Both the position numbers and the translations under genes were made by a program. The notes beneath the pieces are model-generated. The model saw only the letters and a list, made by a program, of their open reading frames with translations, made no database searches and was not told the origin of the DNA. Positions 32,001 to 44,268 of a stretch of 64,000 nucleotides of DNA are shown one piece after another; positions within the stretch are counted from its first letter, which is position 1, and each line of letters begins with the position of its first letter. Origin of the DNA: Spirodela intermedia (taxonomy: Eukaryota > Streptophyta > Magnoliopsida > Alismatales > Araceae). The stretch is from contig LR746265.1 of the NCBI GenBank assembly GCA_902729315.2, forward strand, positions 3,266,892 through 3,330,891, read 5' to 3'.

Positions 32001-35000
32001 AATAAACAGGGGGGTTGTGTGTGAAGTCCTCAAGATGTGTTGATTCAAATGACCCAAGCCCGACTACATTTAAGAGTGATAGATAACTAACAAAGTAAAC
32101 TCAAATTTAAAGAATTAACATCATTGGAAACAAGTCCACGTCAGTGAATCCCAAGAGAACATCATACAGAGCTAATAACAGCTACCCTAAGCATGGGCTT
32201 CAATCAAAACCCAGGTAAATTAGAAAAGAGCTGTGGTTTAGATGACCGAGCGCACTTGGTGTCAGCTCCCAAAATTTACAGCTGGCAAATGCATTTAAGT
32301 CAAGATCAGCTGGCATAAGTGAGAGATACATGACCACCATTTGTTACCCACAATTGAATCCAGTTGCACCATCCCGACACACCTGTAAATCCTTCAACAA
32401 TTATGGTGGGATGCCACCACAAATGCTTTTCCTAGTCGGATGATAGGTGTGCGTGTGACTGAGTGAGTGAATGAGCACGGATGTGTGTGCGAGCGAGAGA
32501 GAGCGAGAGCGAGAGAGAGAGAGAGAGAGAGAGAGAGGGTGAAGGGGGAGAATGATAGGGTTTGGTTTGGTACATAAGTGGGGAAAGAAGCCAACGAACG
32601 TCCCGAAATACATCATCCCACGGTCCAAAAGTAAAAGGAGAAAACAATACACTAACCTAAGTCCAAGGAATACACTAACCTGCCAAAAAATGAAATTAGA
32701 GCGAATTGTTTGTGCCACAGCTTCATTTGACCATGTATCACGGTTCAGCTTCACAAAATAAGAAAAAACCTACATCACTATCATCAATTGAAACAAACTG
32801 TCAAAGGACAAAAAGTTAGAAAATTATTACCATATGTGAACTGAATTCATCCGCTGATTGCAGGTTGACCAAAAGCCACTTGTCCTGAAGTGAGGCATCA
32901 ATCTTCACCTGTGTCAATCAACATGACAGGAGAAAATTCAAATACGACACTAGGACACGATATTAAAGAGAGAATCAAGGGGATTTTGATGACTATAACC
33001 CTCCAGAATCTAACTGTCGTGGAAAAATTTCAAAATAGTAGATCATAAATGGGTTATGGACAGATGGTTTCAGGGGTCAAGGGTCGACACTGACAAGTGA
33101 GTCAGGCAAGTACCTGAAAATATGACAACAAGAACACATGAGGAGCACACATTCGTACAGAAACACACTCATTCTAAAAAGGGAAATAATCAAGTTGTGA
33201 AAGATTGATAGAGGAAGAGAAGGTTGGTTTCAAAAAAGAAGACCACGACTCAAAAGTTTGTAATATGACAGATATGGTGAAAGCATAAAAGTAATCATTG
33301 TCACACTGGACACGGGCCCACTGAAGAGATACCTTGAGATTGATTGTGCAAAATCAGGGGAACATACGGATATTGATTGTGCATATCTCTGTAATTGGGA
33401 GTACATACCATGAAATACAACAAAAATCGCCTATCTCAGAAGTGAATAGGATATAGCAGAGGACAAAAGTTGACTTTCATTTGGCTCATCCTAGCCTTTC
33501 TGAGAGCAGTATGCAGGCCTAGAAGTGGCAAGCTAAGGAGGCAGGCTATATCATTCATGGAGACCCGACAATGCAACCAGTCTGGTCAGAAGCAGCAGCA
33601 TAAACAAGTGAGGTTCCAAGTAACTCAAACAACCAATGGCCAAAACTGTACATCCTTGGCTCCACATTGGACTTAAGAAAGATTGAAACAAGAGAATCAA
33701 TGTACAGCTTAGAAATAAATGTAATGGAAGCCTGTAGAGTTAAACATATGCCGCCCTGTTTTCTGAAATGGATGATATTCCAAATATAGACCCACATGGA
33801 TCAGTGTCATTCATTTCGAAAATCAGAAGGACAAAGATACAACTAGCAAGTCTTTTAGGTTTGGATGGGGGTAATAGTTGCATGCTATCCATGCAGAGTA
33901 AGAAAAACGAGTATGCTCATTTTAAATAGTATTTATTTCGAATATTATAAGGATAAAGATATGATTTTCTCTAAGTTTTTGGGATTGGATAAGGATACTA
34001 TTTATAATTTATTCATCGAGAGTAAGAAAAACGAATGCATTATTCTCGAACAAACGATCTAATTATCCATGTATTACATATCTATTATTAACACAGTATT
34101 AGACTGTCACAGGATTGAGAAAATATGATCAATGAATGTGATATCCCGATACTTTACCAATAAAATATCATAATAAAACATTAACCACAAAACCCAGGAA
34201 GTAAACTGCCATCTCTCTCTTTTGGACTACACATCTTCCTCCTACGCCAGTGGTTCTGTTTGTATATGGATCTTGCCAATTTTCAAGTCTTTACTATGAT
34301 ATTCTTATAATTAAGTGTCAAGTGTTTTTTGGGGTAACGTCAGTAAACAATGGTTGCACATTAATGTGGTAATAAACATATTCACGGCGCCTTTATGGAT
34401 GTGGTAAAAATGCCACAAGCATTTCTTAACTTAAGTGCTCTTTCGAGCAATGTTAGAGAATGTAGAAAATATAAGCATAAGGGGATACCTAAATAATGAT
34501 AAACTATTTTGTATTGCGTTTTCTCCAGGAAAATGTGGTAAAAACTCAGGCTAGTCTCAGATAACATTTGAGAACACCTGATAGAATAGAGGATGTACTT
34601 AAAGGCATAGGTTTCGGTTTGGCAACTCAACCTTGATAAGAAATTGCGGTGGACAATGCTCTAAATTGTGAGTGATGTGGATGGAGTACTATATATAACA
34701 ATGGTAAGGACACTATCGAAACAGTAAATCAGAAAGAGCCCAGACGGAGTAATTGGTAATGCTCTTAAGGTATAAGGGCCGATTTATAAATTATCATAGG
34801 TAGTGGCAAAGACCAGGCCACTACATGCAGTTCCCACAAAAAAATCAAAAGCATGCCCTTGATAACTCAAAGACAAGAAGATGTAACACAATATGATAAT
34901 AGAAAAGTCGAAAAACCTTATCAAACGGCCCATGATGCATCAAAGCAAAAGGTGGACGATATAAGGAGGCAAGATTATCTCTAGAGCTAGCAGCTGACGA

Positions 35001-37062
35001 TGCGGCACTTTGACCAGCTTCCCAAACTCCAGGACGTTTGGACTCCTCCTCAAAATTCCGAAAAGCAACAACCGAAGTAGGATGGAGTCTACAATCCATA
35101 AAACAAACATGGTTACTTTACCTCCAAAAAATGAAATCACAGAAAGCGGACGAAATCTCAGAATGAAAAATGAAAATGGACAAAGAATGATACAAGATAA
35201 ACAAAAATAAAGAAAAAAGTTGACATCCTGATAAGCTGTAAAAAATTAAAATTGATGAACACAATTATTTTAAAGCAGGGGCTGGTGAAAAAGTAGTATC
35301 CAGTATGGCTTATCCTGCAGTATGGGATTTGTTCTACAATGATGCTTTGGCTTCTGCATTGTTGACGGCAACATTTATCAATCACTTAAAAAAGAAAGCC
35401 CCTTCATAGAGATGGGAATGGCTCTTTCTATATCTGTTATCCATGCATCATCCATTTTCCTTCCTCTAGTCATAGTCAATAAGTAGACTCAGTTTCCTTG
35501 TGACAGAGAACTTAGCCCAAATTGACTAAATTATACTATGTGACTTCAAGAAACAAATCAATTCAAAAGCTGATAATTTTTTAAGATATTACTGTGAATT
35601 ACAGAGTTAGTCTGAACATGTCGTATTATCAGCTTGTCCATTAACATGTAAAACTATTCAAAGCTAATGATCCATGGCATACTTTATCCAGAACTAGTTT
35701 ATATTATGTGCAAAAGCCGTCCCTAGAGGGAGATTTAGAGTCCACATTTTGGACAACGATCGCCTGTTACAGAAATAACTCTAAAAAACCATGAGTGGAA
35801 ATATTTGTGGGAATAATGTATGAATTTATTCGCAATGCATTCATATTAGCTTTAAGAAAACATGAACTATCAGAATTCTATGTCAACCCAGCTCTCACAA
35901 AGATGACCTTGATTTCCAAAAGTATGCCACTTGAAACGCAGTTGGATTGACCAAGGTCAATTCAAGTCAAATAAGTAAGACTCTTAAAGTAGAGTACGTT
36001 CTCTTAACAAAGGGTTCTGAGAATGAATATATCATTCAACGTGTACACCACAGAAAATCGATGCACATGCCCCTAAACAATTAACCTACAAATGTTTTTG
36101 CTTTCTTGTTTTTGTGTGACCTCCCAAAAGGGTTCATATACATAATATAGACGAAATTAGATATATATCCAAGCTTGCAGGCTAACATCCCCGCAACAGC
36201 CATCAGAAGGCAACCATATTAAGTATTTCCTTCGGAAGATGATCAGAAACCGTAATTCATAAATATAACAAGATAATTCTCATGAAGAGTTCTCTAGATT
36301 GGCCGTGCAGAATGGTTTTCCCCTTGGGAACTGTCAAGCAAACACCCGTTTTCATAGGAAAAAGAGGAACAACAAACGTACCTATGGAAAGAGGCATCAT
36401 CATAGAGAACCTCCCTCTTCACTGGCAAAGGAGGACGTACACCATCGTCATCCAAGACCTGAGCGACCGCATTTTCATCGGCGATAACGCTTTCCCTGTC
36501 GCTGAAAGGGCCACCGGAAGGGTAAATGACCAAACAATATGTTCAGACGGAAAGGGAGAGATACACACCCAGTGTCCTCGAAAGTTGGAGAAACCGGTAT
36601 CGGTAACGCTGGTACCCCAACGCCTTCATTCCCGACATAGAACAACTGGAGAGCTTCATCGAGCTTCCAACTTGTGGCCTGTAACATCGACAAGAACACA
36701 CATTCCTGTTAGCAGAGAGTAACCAGGAAAATATCGTAAATAAAACGTAAAATAAGTTAAATTATACGATATTGTAAGCACATAGACGATCCGATCCGAA
36801 AAATTATCGATCATAGAACGTATATAGAGCCTGAAGCAGAGAGGGAACGCTGAATACTACCTTCAAGTTCATCGAGGATGGAACTAGCACACAAAAAAAA
36901 AATCCAAGCGGAGAAGAAAACAAAATTATACAGAGAAAGGGAGAGGAGAACCCAAATAACCTGCAGGAACTGAGTCGCGGTGTCCACGGTTTGGCCGACG
37001 GCGATCTCCAGGAAGGAAGAGACCAAGTTGTCCCTCTCCGAAGTAGTCATGACGCTCTCCAT
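29073..37062 (-). CDS. PUX7: Plant UBX-domain protein PUX7-type (UBA-UAS-UBX), 10 exons, 446 aa
   Basis: Adaptor linking ubiquitinated clients to the CDC48/p97 ATPase. Minus-strand exons: 37062-36961, 36678-36569, 36501-36382, 35088-34917, 32908-32831, 32748-32680, 30375-30232, 30104-30002, 29604-29327, 29237-29073; 1341 nt in frame, all GT-AG. The N-terminal UBA (residues about 12-55) includes NLVSSFLEIAVGQTVDTA and TSWKLDEALQLFYVGNEG. A thioredoxin-like UAS domain (about 150-290) includes DKWLLVNLQS, LNRDTWSNEAVAQTI and MPAILVVDPITGQKIRGW. The C-terminal UBX (about 365-446) starts CRVGIRLPDGRRIQRNFL and ends SMISLAWE. No UIM is visible between UAS and UBX, although Arabidopsis PUX7 has one (LQRALAASLE-like). 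The UBX loop reads IPG where CDC48-binding UBX domains usually have FPR; plant PUX7 shares this. Start MESVM aligns with the family start. Confidence 0.93.
32510..32537. repeat. (GA)n microsatellite in a PUX7 intron
   Basis: GA run inside intron 6 of PUX7, preceded by an imperfect GAGC/GAGA stretch from 32491. Confidence 0.95.
33808..34045. repeat. Imperfect tandem duplication, about 123 bp per copy, in a PUX7 intron
   Basis: Copy 1 (about 33808-33925) and copy 2 (about 33930-34045) share ATTTCGAA, AAGGA(C/T)AAAGAT, an AAG(T)nAGG-like middle block and GAGTAAGAAAAACGA. Copy 2 is markedly more AT-rich. It lies in the 2-kb intron 4 (32909-34916). A 65-codon frame across it has no family features. 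Confidence 0.65.
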
Positions 37063-37538
37063 ACACCGTTTCTCCCTCCCCAATGCTTGGAGATACACCG
37101 ATGACGCAACAGGGAAGCCAAGCTCCTCGCTTCCTCGGAGCCTCCACGGGGATGGAGCGGATTCCGAGACGGTGATGCCGACGCCAGCGAGAGAGGGAAG
37201 TGTCTCGGCGGTGTGGGGCGATTGAGTGCCGATACGAGGGAGGAAAGTCGCTGTTTTCGTTTGCTGGGCTGGGCGAAAAACTCCAGTACGCAGGCTCATA
37301 AACCATCCTTTTTGGGCCTCTCCCATCTTCGGCCCAAATCGACGACGTGTATATATGCGGGAAAGCACTATTTACGTTGATTTACCGAGGCGCGTCCCTT
37401 AGCATTTCTTACCATTTTAATGAAATAAATTATTAAAATAATTGCAAAGCATTATTAGGGCCACAGCCCGATTCAGAGGCCTCCCCGTCACACCTGGCGA
37501 GGCCTTAGCACGTGGGTGAAAAGTAAGAGCCTTCTAGC

Positions 37539-37569
<31 letters not shown>

Positions 37570-38610
37570 CGGTTGCGAAATACGTGTTGGTAGACGCTGC
37601 TGCCGAATCAATTAATGGAGCTCGCCATCAGATACCAGCTTAATTAATGGCCATCGAAACGTGGTCAGACCATCGTGAATTATTATTATTTTATTTTATA
37701 TATTTAGTGGCACAAAAGAGGGAATTTATGGGGAAGAGTACCTTCGCAAAAAAAAGTACATTAGGGGTTTTGCAATAAAATTTTTGTTGCTGACCTGTAA
37801 TCATATGGCGCATCTTGGGCCCCCATCATGGGCCAGAGTAGGCGTCGCAGGTGTTTTATCTCGGCACAAACAAGGCCGTGCATGTTTATATTATATCGGG
37901 CACTCCCTATTCGGCCCATAAGAGCACAATAAGAAGGACAGAGGTGTCGATCGTTCCTCTACTATAGCGAACAAAGTGATGTAATGCATGGCTCGACATG
38001 AATTCTAGAACGCCTCCATCGCCGACTCGGCCCAAAATTACGTCGCGCTGGGCTAGAAAAGGAATCGGCCCATTTTGTAGAAACTTGGCTCACTTCGTCG
38101 CACAATGAAACAGGAGGCCCATTTTGGACGTTGAACCCAATTTATGGGCGTCTCTGTGAACCCACACTAACTCTACGAGAATCAAATTGGGCCCATCAAG
38201 GTCCGAACCGTCAGTGGCCCCAGGAGTTGGCACAACTATTTGATGCAATGATTTTCTCACAAAAACTTGGACTTCAAATCGTGTAATAGCCAAATTTTTG
38301 TCCATCTTTTGTCGTAAAAAAAATCGAATTATTCGGGAAAAAAAAAAAGACCAAACACTTCTTTTAGGGTGAGAAAAAGAGTGAACTGGGGTTGACCCCA
38401 CACGTCATCACATGCGTTGTGTGGCTGCTAGATATGACTTATTCTTGTATGTGTATTGCACACCCCGCAAGGGCCTCTTTTAGATAGTGAAGTGTATATT
38501 ATCTATAATTTATTTATAGTTCTTATGGTCTAGCAGCGAAATGATTAATAGGATCCTGACGCCCTACCAGAGAGAGATGACATATCCCCCCCCCCCCTCC
38601 CCAACCTAGT
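37063..38610. promoter_or_regulatory. PUX7 upstream region with many TGGGCC/GGCCCA motifs
   Basis: Upstream (minus strand) of the PUX7 start. GGCCCA or its complement occurs close to the gene (about 37311 and 37331). It then recurs about seven times between 37815 and 38195, including the palindrome TGGGCCCA at about 38187. Such site II motifs are common in promoters of plant housekeeping and growth genes. A TATATAT lies near 37350. No gene is supported in this stretch. Confidence 0.5.
37539..37566. repeat. (GA)n microsatellite
   Basis: GA dinucleotide run upstream of PUX7. Confidence 0.95.
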
Positions 38611-38807
38611 TGTTAGAATGATGGGCCCATTAAGGCGTATCAAACTTACCTTATGCTTGCCCATTTACCCATCTTATAAATAACATAGTTTAGGACACGT
38701 TCTGAACTGACGATATGCCCCATTTTCATTTGTCTCGATAGTTCCTCTCTCCTGCCTCCTCTCGACCCATTGCCCTCTCTTCTCTCTCCCTTTCTTCCTC
38801 AACTTAA
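38611..38807 (+). repeat. 5' LTR of the plus-strand copia element
   Basis: Starts TGTTAGAATGATGGGCCC and shares ACTTACCT, CCATTTACCCATCTTATAAAT and GACACGTT with the copy at 42610-42809. The end is set by the following primer-binding site. Confidence 0.75.
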
Positions 38808-41343
38808 TATGGCCTTAGAGCCACTCATCATTTAGATTTCTTTGCTTTGAACCGTTTTCTTTTAATATTATCTCTCTCGGAACGATCACCCAATCCACTT
38901 GGTTGAGGAAAAGCACGGTGCCATAGGTTTCTTATAATTCTCTCTCATCTATTTTTGGTTTACTCTTTCTTAGTCTCTATATCTCAACATTTATTTTCCA
39001 CTCATTTATCTCAATTACATTACAATGCATATATCGTTCTATTCACATCAAGTGGAAAATCAGGAAAGCAAAAATTATTCTAAACAATGTCTGAATCACT
39101 AAGTTGGATAATCTATATCTTTGTATTAAAAAAAATTCTCAAAATTCACTTACTTCGAGTATATTTTTTTATATTAAGATCATTTACTGAAATCAATGAT
39201 TATTGGATATTGATTTGCATTTATCTTCATAATTTATTTCTTAAATATAAATAGAGATAATTGATGAATTGAGAACTATTATTAATTGATCAAATAAAAA
39301 TAATGATTCATATTGGAGTTATGTGATGACAAATCTTCTTCAATAGTAATGATTGAATAGGATCGCCAAATATAGGAATGACATGTGAAAATTTAAATTC
39401 TTACATGGATTAATAACTCTATAAAGCAGTCTATTGGTCTACAGTTAGCAAAAAAAATATCAAAAAATGCTGCATGAGACTATTTAGTTTGTCTTTGTAC
39501 ACAATATAATTTTCCAAAAGAATATCAACTTGAGGGTGATATAAGGGCTGATCATCAAAGCATCCAATATATTTAATAATTTTATTCTTATCAAAGTAAT
39601 CATGATTCTATACAACATTGTGAGAAAAAAGATTGGTACAATTCTTAGTGATGCTTCAAGACGATTTTAAAGTTATTCATGGATCTTTAAAGGTTTCATT
39701 TAGCTATAGTTTGTGATATAGTCAATGAATTACTAGATGAAGAAACTCATTTGCCACACATAATTCTATTAATGTATTTGATCTACACTTATGATGGTTG
39801 TAGCTAATAATTACCATAAACTTTTATAAAAAATCTATATCTCATTCATGTTGATGAATGTAGCTATTTTCATAAAAAGGTAATTAAAATAAAAAATATT
39901 CATAACTACAAGTAGAAGATTATGAATATAGATGAGGACTAGTGTTGTAGATCAGTCAACATTAAGTATCTTAACGAATTAACTATAAAATTGATGGGAT
40001 TTCTCTAGTTGAACACATGAATAATCTTATTTTTTTAGCAAAATTGCATAATGTTCTAATAACTATTAATTTCTACAATTTTTTATTTGAAAAAACTAAA
40101 TTTAAATTCTTTTTCTTTGAAATTGGCTGATGTTGGATGATGTCAGCTCGTGAAGAACAATTGATGGAATCAAGTTTCATCAATGGTTCTTGCAAAATTG
40201 ATTGTGAATTATTTCGAGTTTTATTATTTTTGAAATAAATTTTAAATGCATTGTTATTACTTGTAGCTCTACTCTTTATAATTTATGTCATTTTGAGATT
40301 TGGGTTCATACTAGCATTGATTGCTAAGGGTGGGTCTTGTAATTATGTTATCTTTATTGATGACTTTACATGTTATACTTAAATATTTATATATCAAAAT
40401 ATTTTGATGTTTTATATATTTATTATTATTATTATGATAAAAATATAATTTGAGAAATCAATCGACACTTCTCAATCTAACTCAAGTGAAAAAATACATG
40501 CCTAAAATGTTTGCATATCTTTTTTGCATTAGAAAGAATCACTAATAAAACCTCATATCTTTATACACCTCAACAAAATGAGATAATCTTAAACATTGTC
40601 ATCTTGTTGAAATTATTCACCCCTTGATCCTCTCCTCTCATGTACCCTCATTTTGCCTCACTTTTAATTTATCTCTATTTAAATCATAGTATAATTAACA
40701 TCTTAATTAGTCTTCATTGTGTATTTGGATTGTCTTGCTTTGCCTTAATTTTTTCAGAAATATTATCAACATTATGATCTTATTTTTTATCTTCTCTTCA
40801 CATCATGACACATTATTTTAATAGAGCATATTTCATACTATCCTTTTCTCAATATCTCTTCTTACTTAAAAATTGACGTTCTTGAAACATAATTCATTAG
40901 TCCATTCTTATATATTTTTGGTCCTTTTTCCATTACCTAAGTTATCTAATAACATTACTTCATCATCATGAAAAGAAACATGGAAATTGACTTGTTAACT
41001 CCTCTTCTCCAATTTGTTGGTCCCCCTTCATCTCTTACCTTTGAATGTCACGTTCTTCTCACTTGGAATTATTGATAACCTACTCAATATGTGTCTTTTA
41101 ATTCCATCTAGACTCTTTATTTTTATTTTTATTATTTATTATTCACTCTTTTATTGAGTCTACATCTTTTAAGGAAGAATATTTATATGTCAGAAGAGCT
41201 TGATACGCTCTATCAAATTGGCACTTGGGACCTTGTTCCCATTCTTAAAGCAAACATATAATATTAAATAGATATATACGATTAAAACTAAGATTAATTT
41301 ATAAACTACTTTAAAATTATATTTTTGGTAAAAAAATAAATAG

Positions 41344-41808
41344 ATGAACATAATGATTATTAACTATGAAGAGACATTTACTCTTATTATCAAAATGACA
41401 TCTATTCTAATCCTTATATGTGTTGTTAGATTTTGTAGTTGGCCATTATATCAATTTGATGTGAACATGTCTTTCTTAATAAAGATCTTCTTGAATAAGT
41501 ATATATGTCTTATCCTCTCAAAATCTCTCTCCCTTCAGGCTATGTATGTTACCTTCATCTCACACACTATGATCTTAAGTACTCTCCCCAAACATGCTAT
41601 GACAAGTTTCAGTTTGTTATTTACTTATAATTCATGTTCATTTACTACTCACAGACAAATCATTTTATTATATGTGGCTAACAAGATTATTACAAGTGAT
41701 GACTCTGAGAATGTTATTTGTATTAAAACTAAACTTCATGACTTATTTGATGTGAAAGATCTTAACAATATTTGCTATTTCTTGGATTACAATTGCTTCC
41801 CCTCATAA
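41344..41808 (+). pseudogene. Reverse transcriptase remnant of the copia element
   Basis: Surviving 154-codon frame. It begins at NYEETFTLIIKMTSILILI (the copia ..DYEETFAPVAKMTS block) and includes LYQFDVNMSFL and ILLYVANKII, where the catalytic YVDD is degraded to YVAN. This is a dead transposon piece, not a host gene. Confidence 0.85.
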
Positions 41809-42609
41809 AAGATAATATTATTTCACAATCAAAATATACACTAGACTTGCTAGATTGAGTTGATATTTTTGACACACATAGTTAATACTAAATTTGAGTT
41901 GAACTCTAAACTCTCCTCAAGTTAGAGGATTCAACTCCTTATCATGAGATTGTTCAATCACTTGTCTATTTTATAGTCACATTTTCAAATATCTAATTTG
42001 TAGCATATATTGTTACTCAATTTTGTTTCACACCTTGCTCTACTCATTAGGCTACAATCTTAAAAAATCTACATTATCTTTGTGGTACATAGACTCAAGT
42101 ATTTATTTTCTTTTTACATTCTTCATTGACTCTTCATACCTTTTCTAGTGCTGATCATGTCAAAGATATTACTGACCATATATCTACAACTGGTTGGTGT
42201 ATTTTTCTCGATGATTATTCATCTTGTGGAAGGTAAGAAATAAGGTGTTACTTTTCATTATATTACTGAAGTATAATATATATTTATAGCTTATGTTATC
42301 ACATAAATCATTTAGTTATCTTGGCCACTGTACAATATAAAAGTATCACAATCTACTCTAATTCCTCCTTATTGTGACACAAAGTGTATTTTATATTGCT
42401 CATATTTAATTTTTCATAAGGTTATGAAACACATTGAAATCGACTATCATTTTATTCGACATCAGCTTCAGCTCAACACTCACATTGCCTTATGTTCAAT
42501 CCTCATTGTAGTTGACTGATTTCTTTACATATACTTATGCTATATCTTGTTTTCAGTTTATTCTTGACAAACTCTTAGTGATTACCCTCATCATGAGTTT
42601 GAGGGGGAT

Positions 42610-42809
42610 CGTAGAAAGATAGGTCGATAAGGTCTTATCATACTTACCTCATATTGAGTCATTTACCCATCTTATAAATTGCATAGTTAAGACACGTTTC
42701 CGAGGGCAGTTTGACCCATTTTCGTTGGTCTAGACCGTTCATCTCTCCTCCCCCCCCCCTCTTCAACCCGTTGCCATCTTCTCTCCTCCCTTTCTTTCTC
42801 AGATTAACA
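42610..42809 (+). repeat. 3' LTR of the plus-strand copia element
   Basis: Directly follows the polypurine tract and ends GATTAACA, the inverted counterpart of the TGTTAG start. It aligns with 38611-38807 along its length with scattered differences. Confidence 0.75.
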
Positions 42810-44093
42810 ATAATCTCCTCTACGAATTTCCTGCCTACGGTTATCATTGATAATTTCTTTGATGATCTCACACACTGATTTGACACCCATGCAATCTCCT
42901 GTAATATCGACAACCATATTGTTACTATTGATTATAGCTAACGTGGGTTTTCTAGGAAAGTCCGTAGTTAAATCACCCATTCCGATTCTTTGTTGATCTT
43001 AGTCGTCTACGAGAAGATGTTGGGCGTTTCCCCGGCGGACCAAGCGAGTTCCTCGTTGTTCTGAGGTAGAGGATGGCGCGAGGCTTGCCGTGGACTTTTT
43101 GTTAGTATTTAATGCAAACAAGGAAAAACATTGTTTCGTCCTTGTTAGGTGGCTTTTGGTTTTTAGTGGGTTTTAGTTTGTCTTTAGTGGGTCAAAAAGG
43201 AAACTGGCCCACATGAGGTAGTTGTGCTATAAATACTCTCTCTCTCTCCTCACGGAATGTAAGTTACGACGTATCGTGTTTTCTAGGGTTTCAGTGTGCG
43301 CAAAATCCATTTTCTTCACTCTTCCTCCTTCAACCATTCTTTCCACAAAATCAATATATTCTCTCCAAGTTTCCCTCCCATTATTTTCCTTCACCTTTCT
43401 CTTCCATTTACCATACAATCATCCTGCAACTTCCATCTGTTTACCTGGTCCAAGCGGTGGACGAACTGACTAATCATGCTAGTTTTCTTTAATCCAGAAG
43501 GTTAGACCAGAGTTAGCAAGGTCAGCTAAGGCGCCTGTGAGGAGCGGCGGCCGCTAGGAGGGGCCTCCGTTGGCTGTGCGCGAGATGATGGGCGGGACCC
43601 GCGATCAGGGGCCCTTCGTTCCTGTGGGTCGGGATTCACACTTCAGCCTTCGTCTTGCTCATTGCGGGTTCGAAGTCTCCCGCGTACACGGAAGCGAGAG
43701 AGTATTTGATGATACGAACGGATTTGAAGGAGCAACCTTGCTAAGATCAGCGGTGAGCTTTCCTTTTTCTACTTACCGTCCCAGGAATACTAGTTTTAGG
43801 ACTTTCGGGCGGTGAGGAGAGAGAGAGAGAGAGAGAGAGGATGTGATTACTCGCGGATAAATCCGCGGCGCTGCCGATGGCTGGAGGGAGGGAAAAAGGG
43901 GGGAAGGTCAACGGTCTATATTCAAACCCAACAGGAAACTGAGTGCAGCTTCCACTTCAATTTCCACGCAGCCGCCCCCCTTCGTCTTTTTACTCCCATG
44001 CCGACCCCACCAGAATCATTACGTGAGATGGGAGGAGGGAGCATCTCTAATCCTCACCGCTGATCGAACCAGCTCGCTCCCTCCTCCGTCCTC
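42810..44093. other. Intergenic DNA upstream of the acyl-activating enzyme gene
   Basis: No gene supported. GTGCTATAAATACTC near 43226-43240 is a good TATA box followed by leader-like sequence, so a further LTR or unannotated transcript could lie at about 43030-43480. I could not find a second copy or a coding frame. A GA microsatellite lies at 43817-43839. Confidence 0.4.
43817..43839. repeat. (GA)n microsatellite
   Basis: GA dinucleotide run about 450 nt upstream of the acyl-activating enzyme start. Confidence 0.93.
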
Positions 44094-44100
44094 TATAAAT
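44094..44100 (+). promoter_or_regulatory. TATA box of the acyl-activating enzyme gene
   Basis: TATAAAT, 169 nt before the ATG at 44269. No ATG lies between it and the start codon, so translation should begin at 44269. A CTCCT pentanucleotide run (about 44197-44220) lies in the predicted leader. Confidence 0.65.
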
Positions 44101-44268
44101 TGCGTTTGCCCGCCACCAGGACATACCCACCTCGGGATCCTGTTCTTCTCCTCTCTCCTCGGGTTTCTCCCTCCACCTCTGTATCTCTCCCTTCCCTCTC
44201 CTCTCCTCTCCTCTCCTCTCGGGTGATCTCGTCCCAAGGCTCCCCTGGAGATTTGGTGTTAAACTGCA

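Larger units (their letters stand above)
38611..42809 (+). mobile_element. Complete but decayed Ty1/copia LTR retrotransposon
   Basis: LTRs at 38611-38807 and 42610-42809 bound 4.2 kb. The left LTR is followed by TGGCCTTAGAGCCA (38810-38823), matching the initiator-Met primer-binding site TGGTATCAGAGCCA at 11 of 14 positions. A purine-rich tract (GAGTTTGAGGGGGA) ends just before the right LTR. Broken pol follows in copia order. The integrase core VIFIDDFTCYT is at 40347-40379. RT is at about 41340-41810 (NYEETF, LLYVANKIITSDDSENV). RNase H is at about 42150-42300 (ITDHISTTGWCIFLDDYSS). Stops are frequent, so it is inactive. Flanking five bases (CTAGT and ATAAT) do not match, so no target duplication is evident. 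Confidence 0.85.

Noticed and set aside
33865-34062. 65-codon ORF in a PUX7 intron
   Set aside because: It spans the tandem duplication, begins in the first copy and has no family features.
41344-41808. 154-codon ORF considered as a host gene
   Set aside because: It is copia reverse transcriptase with a broken YVDD, inside a retrotransposon with recognisable LTRs.
43660-43690. tRNA-like GGGTTCGAAG motif
   Set aside because: The stem around it would enclose a 10-nt loop instead of 7, and no acceptor or anticodon arm can be drawn at the right spacing.
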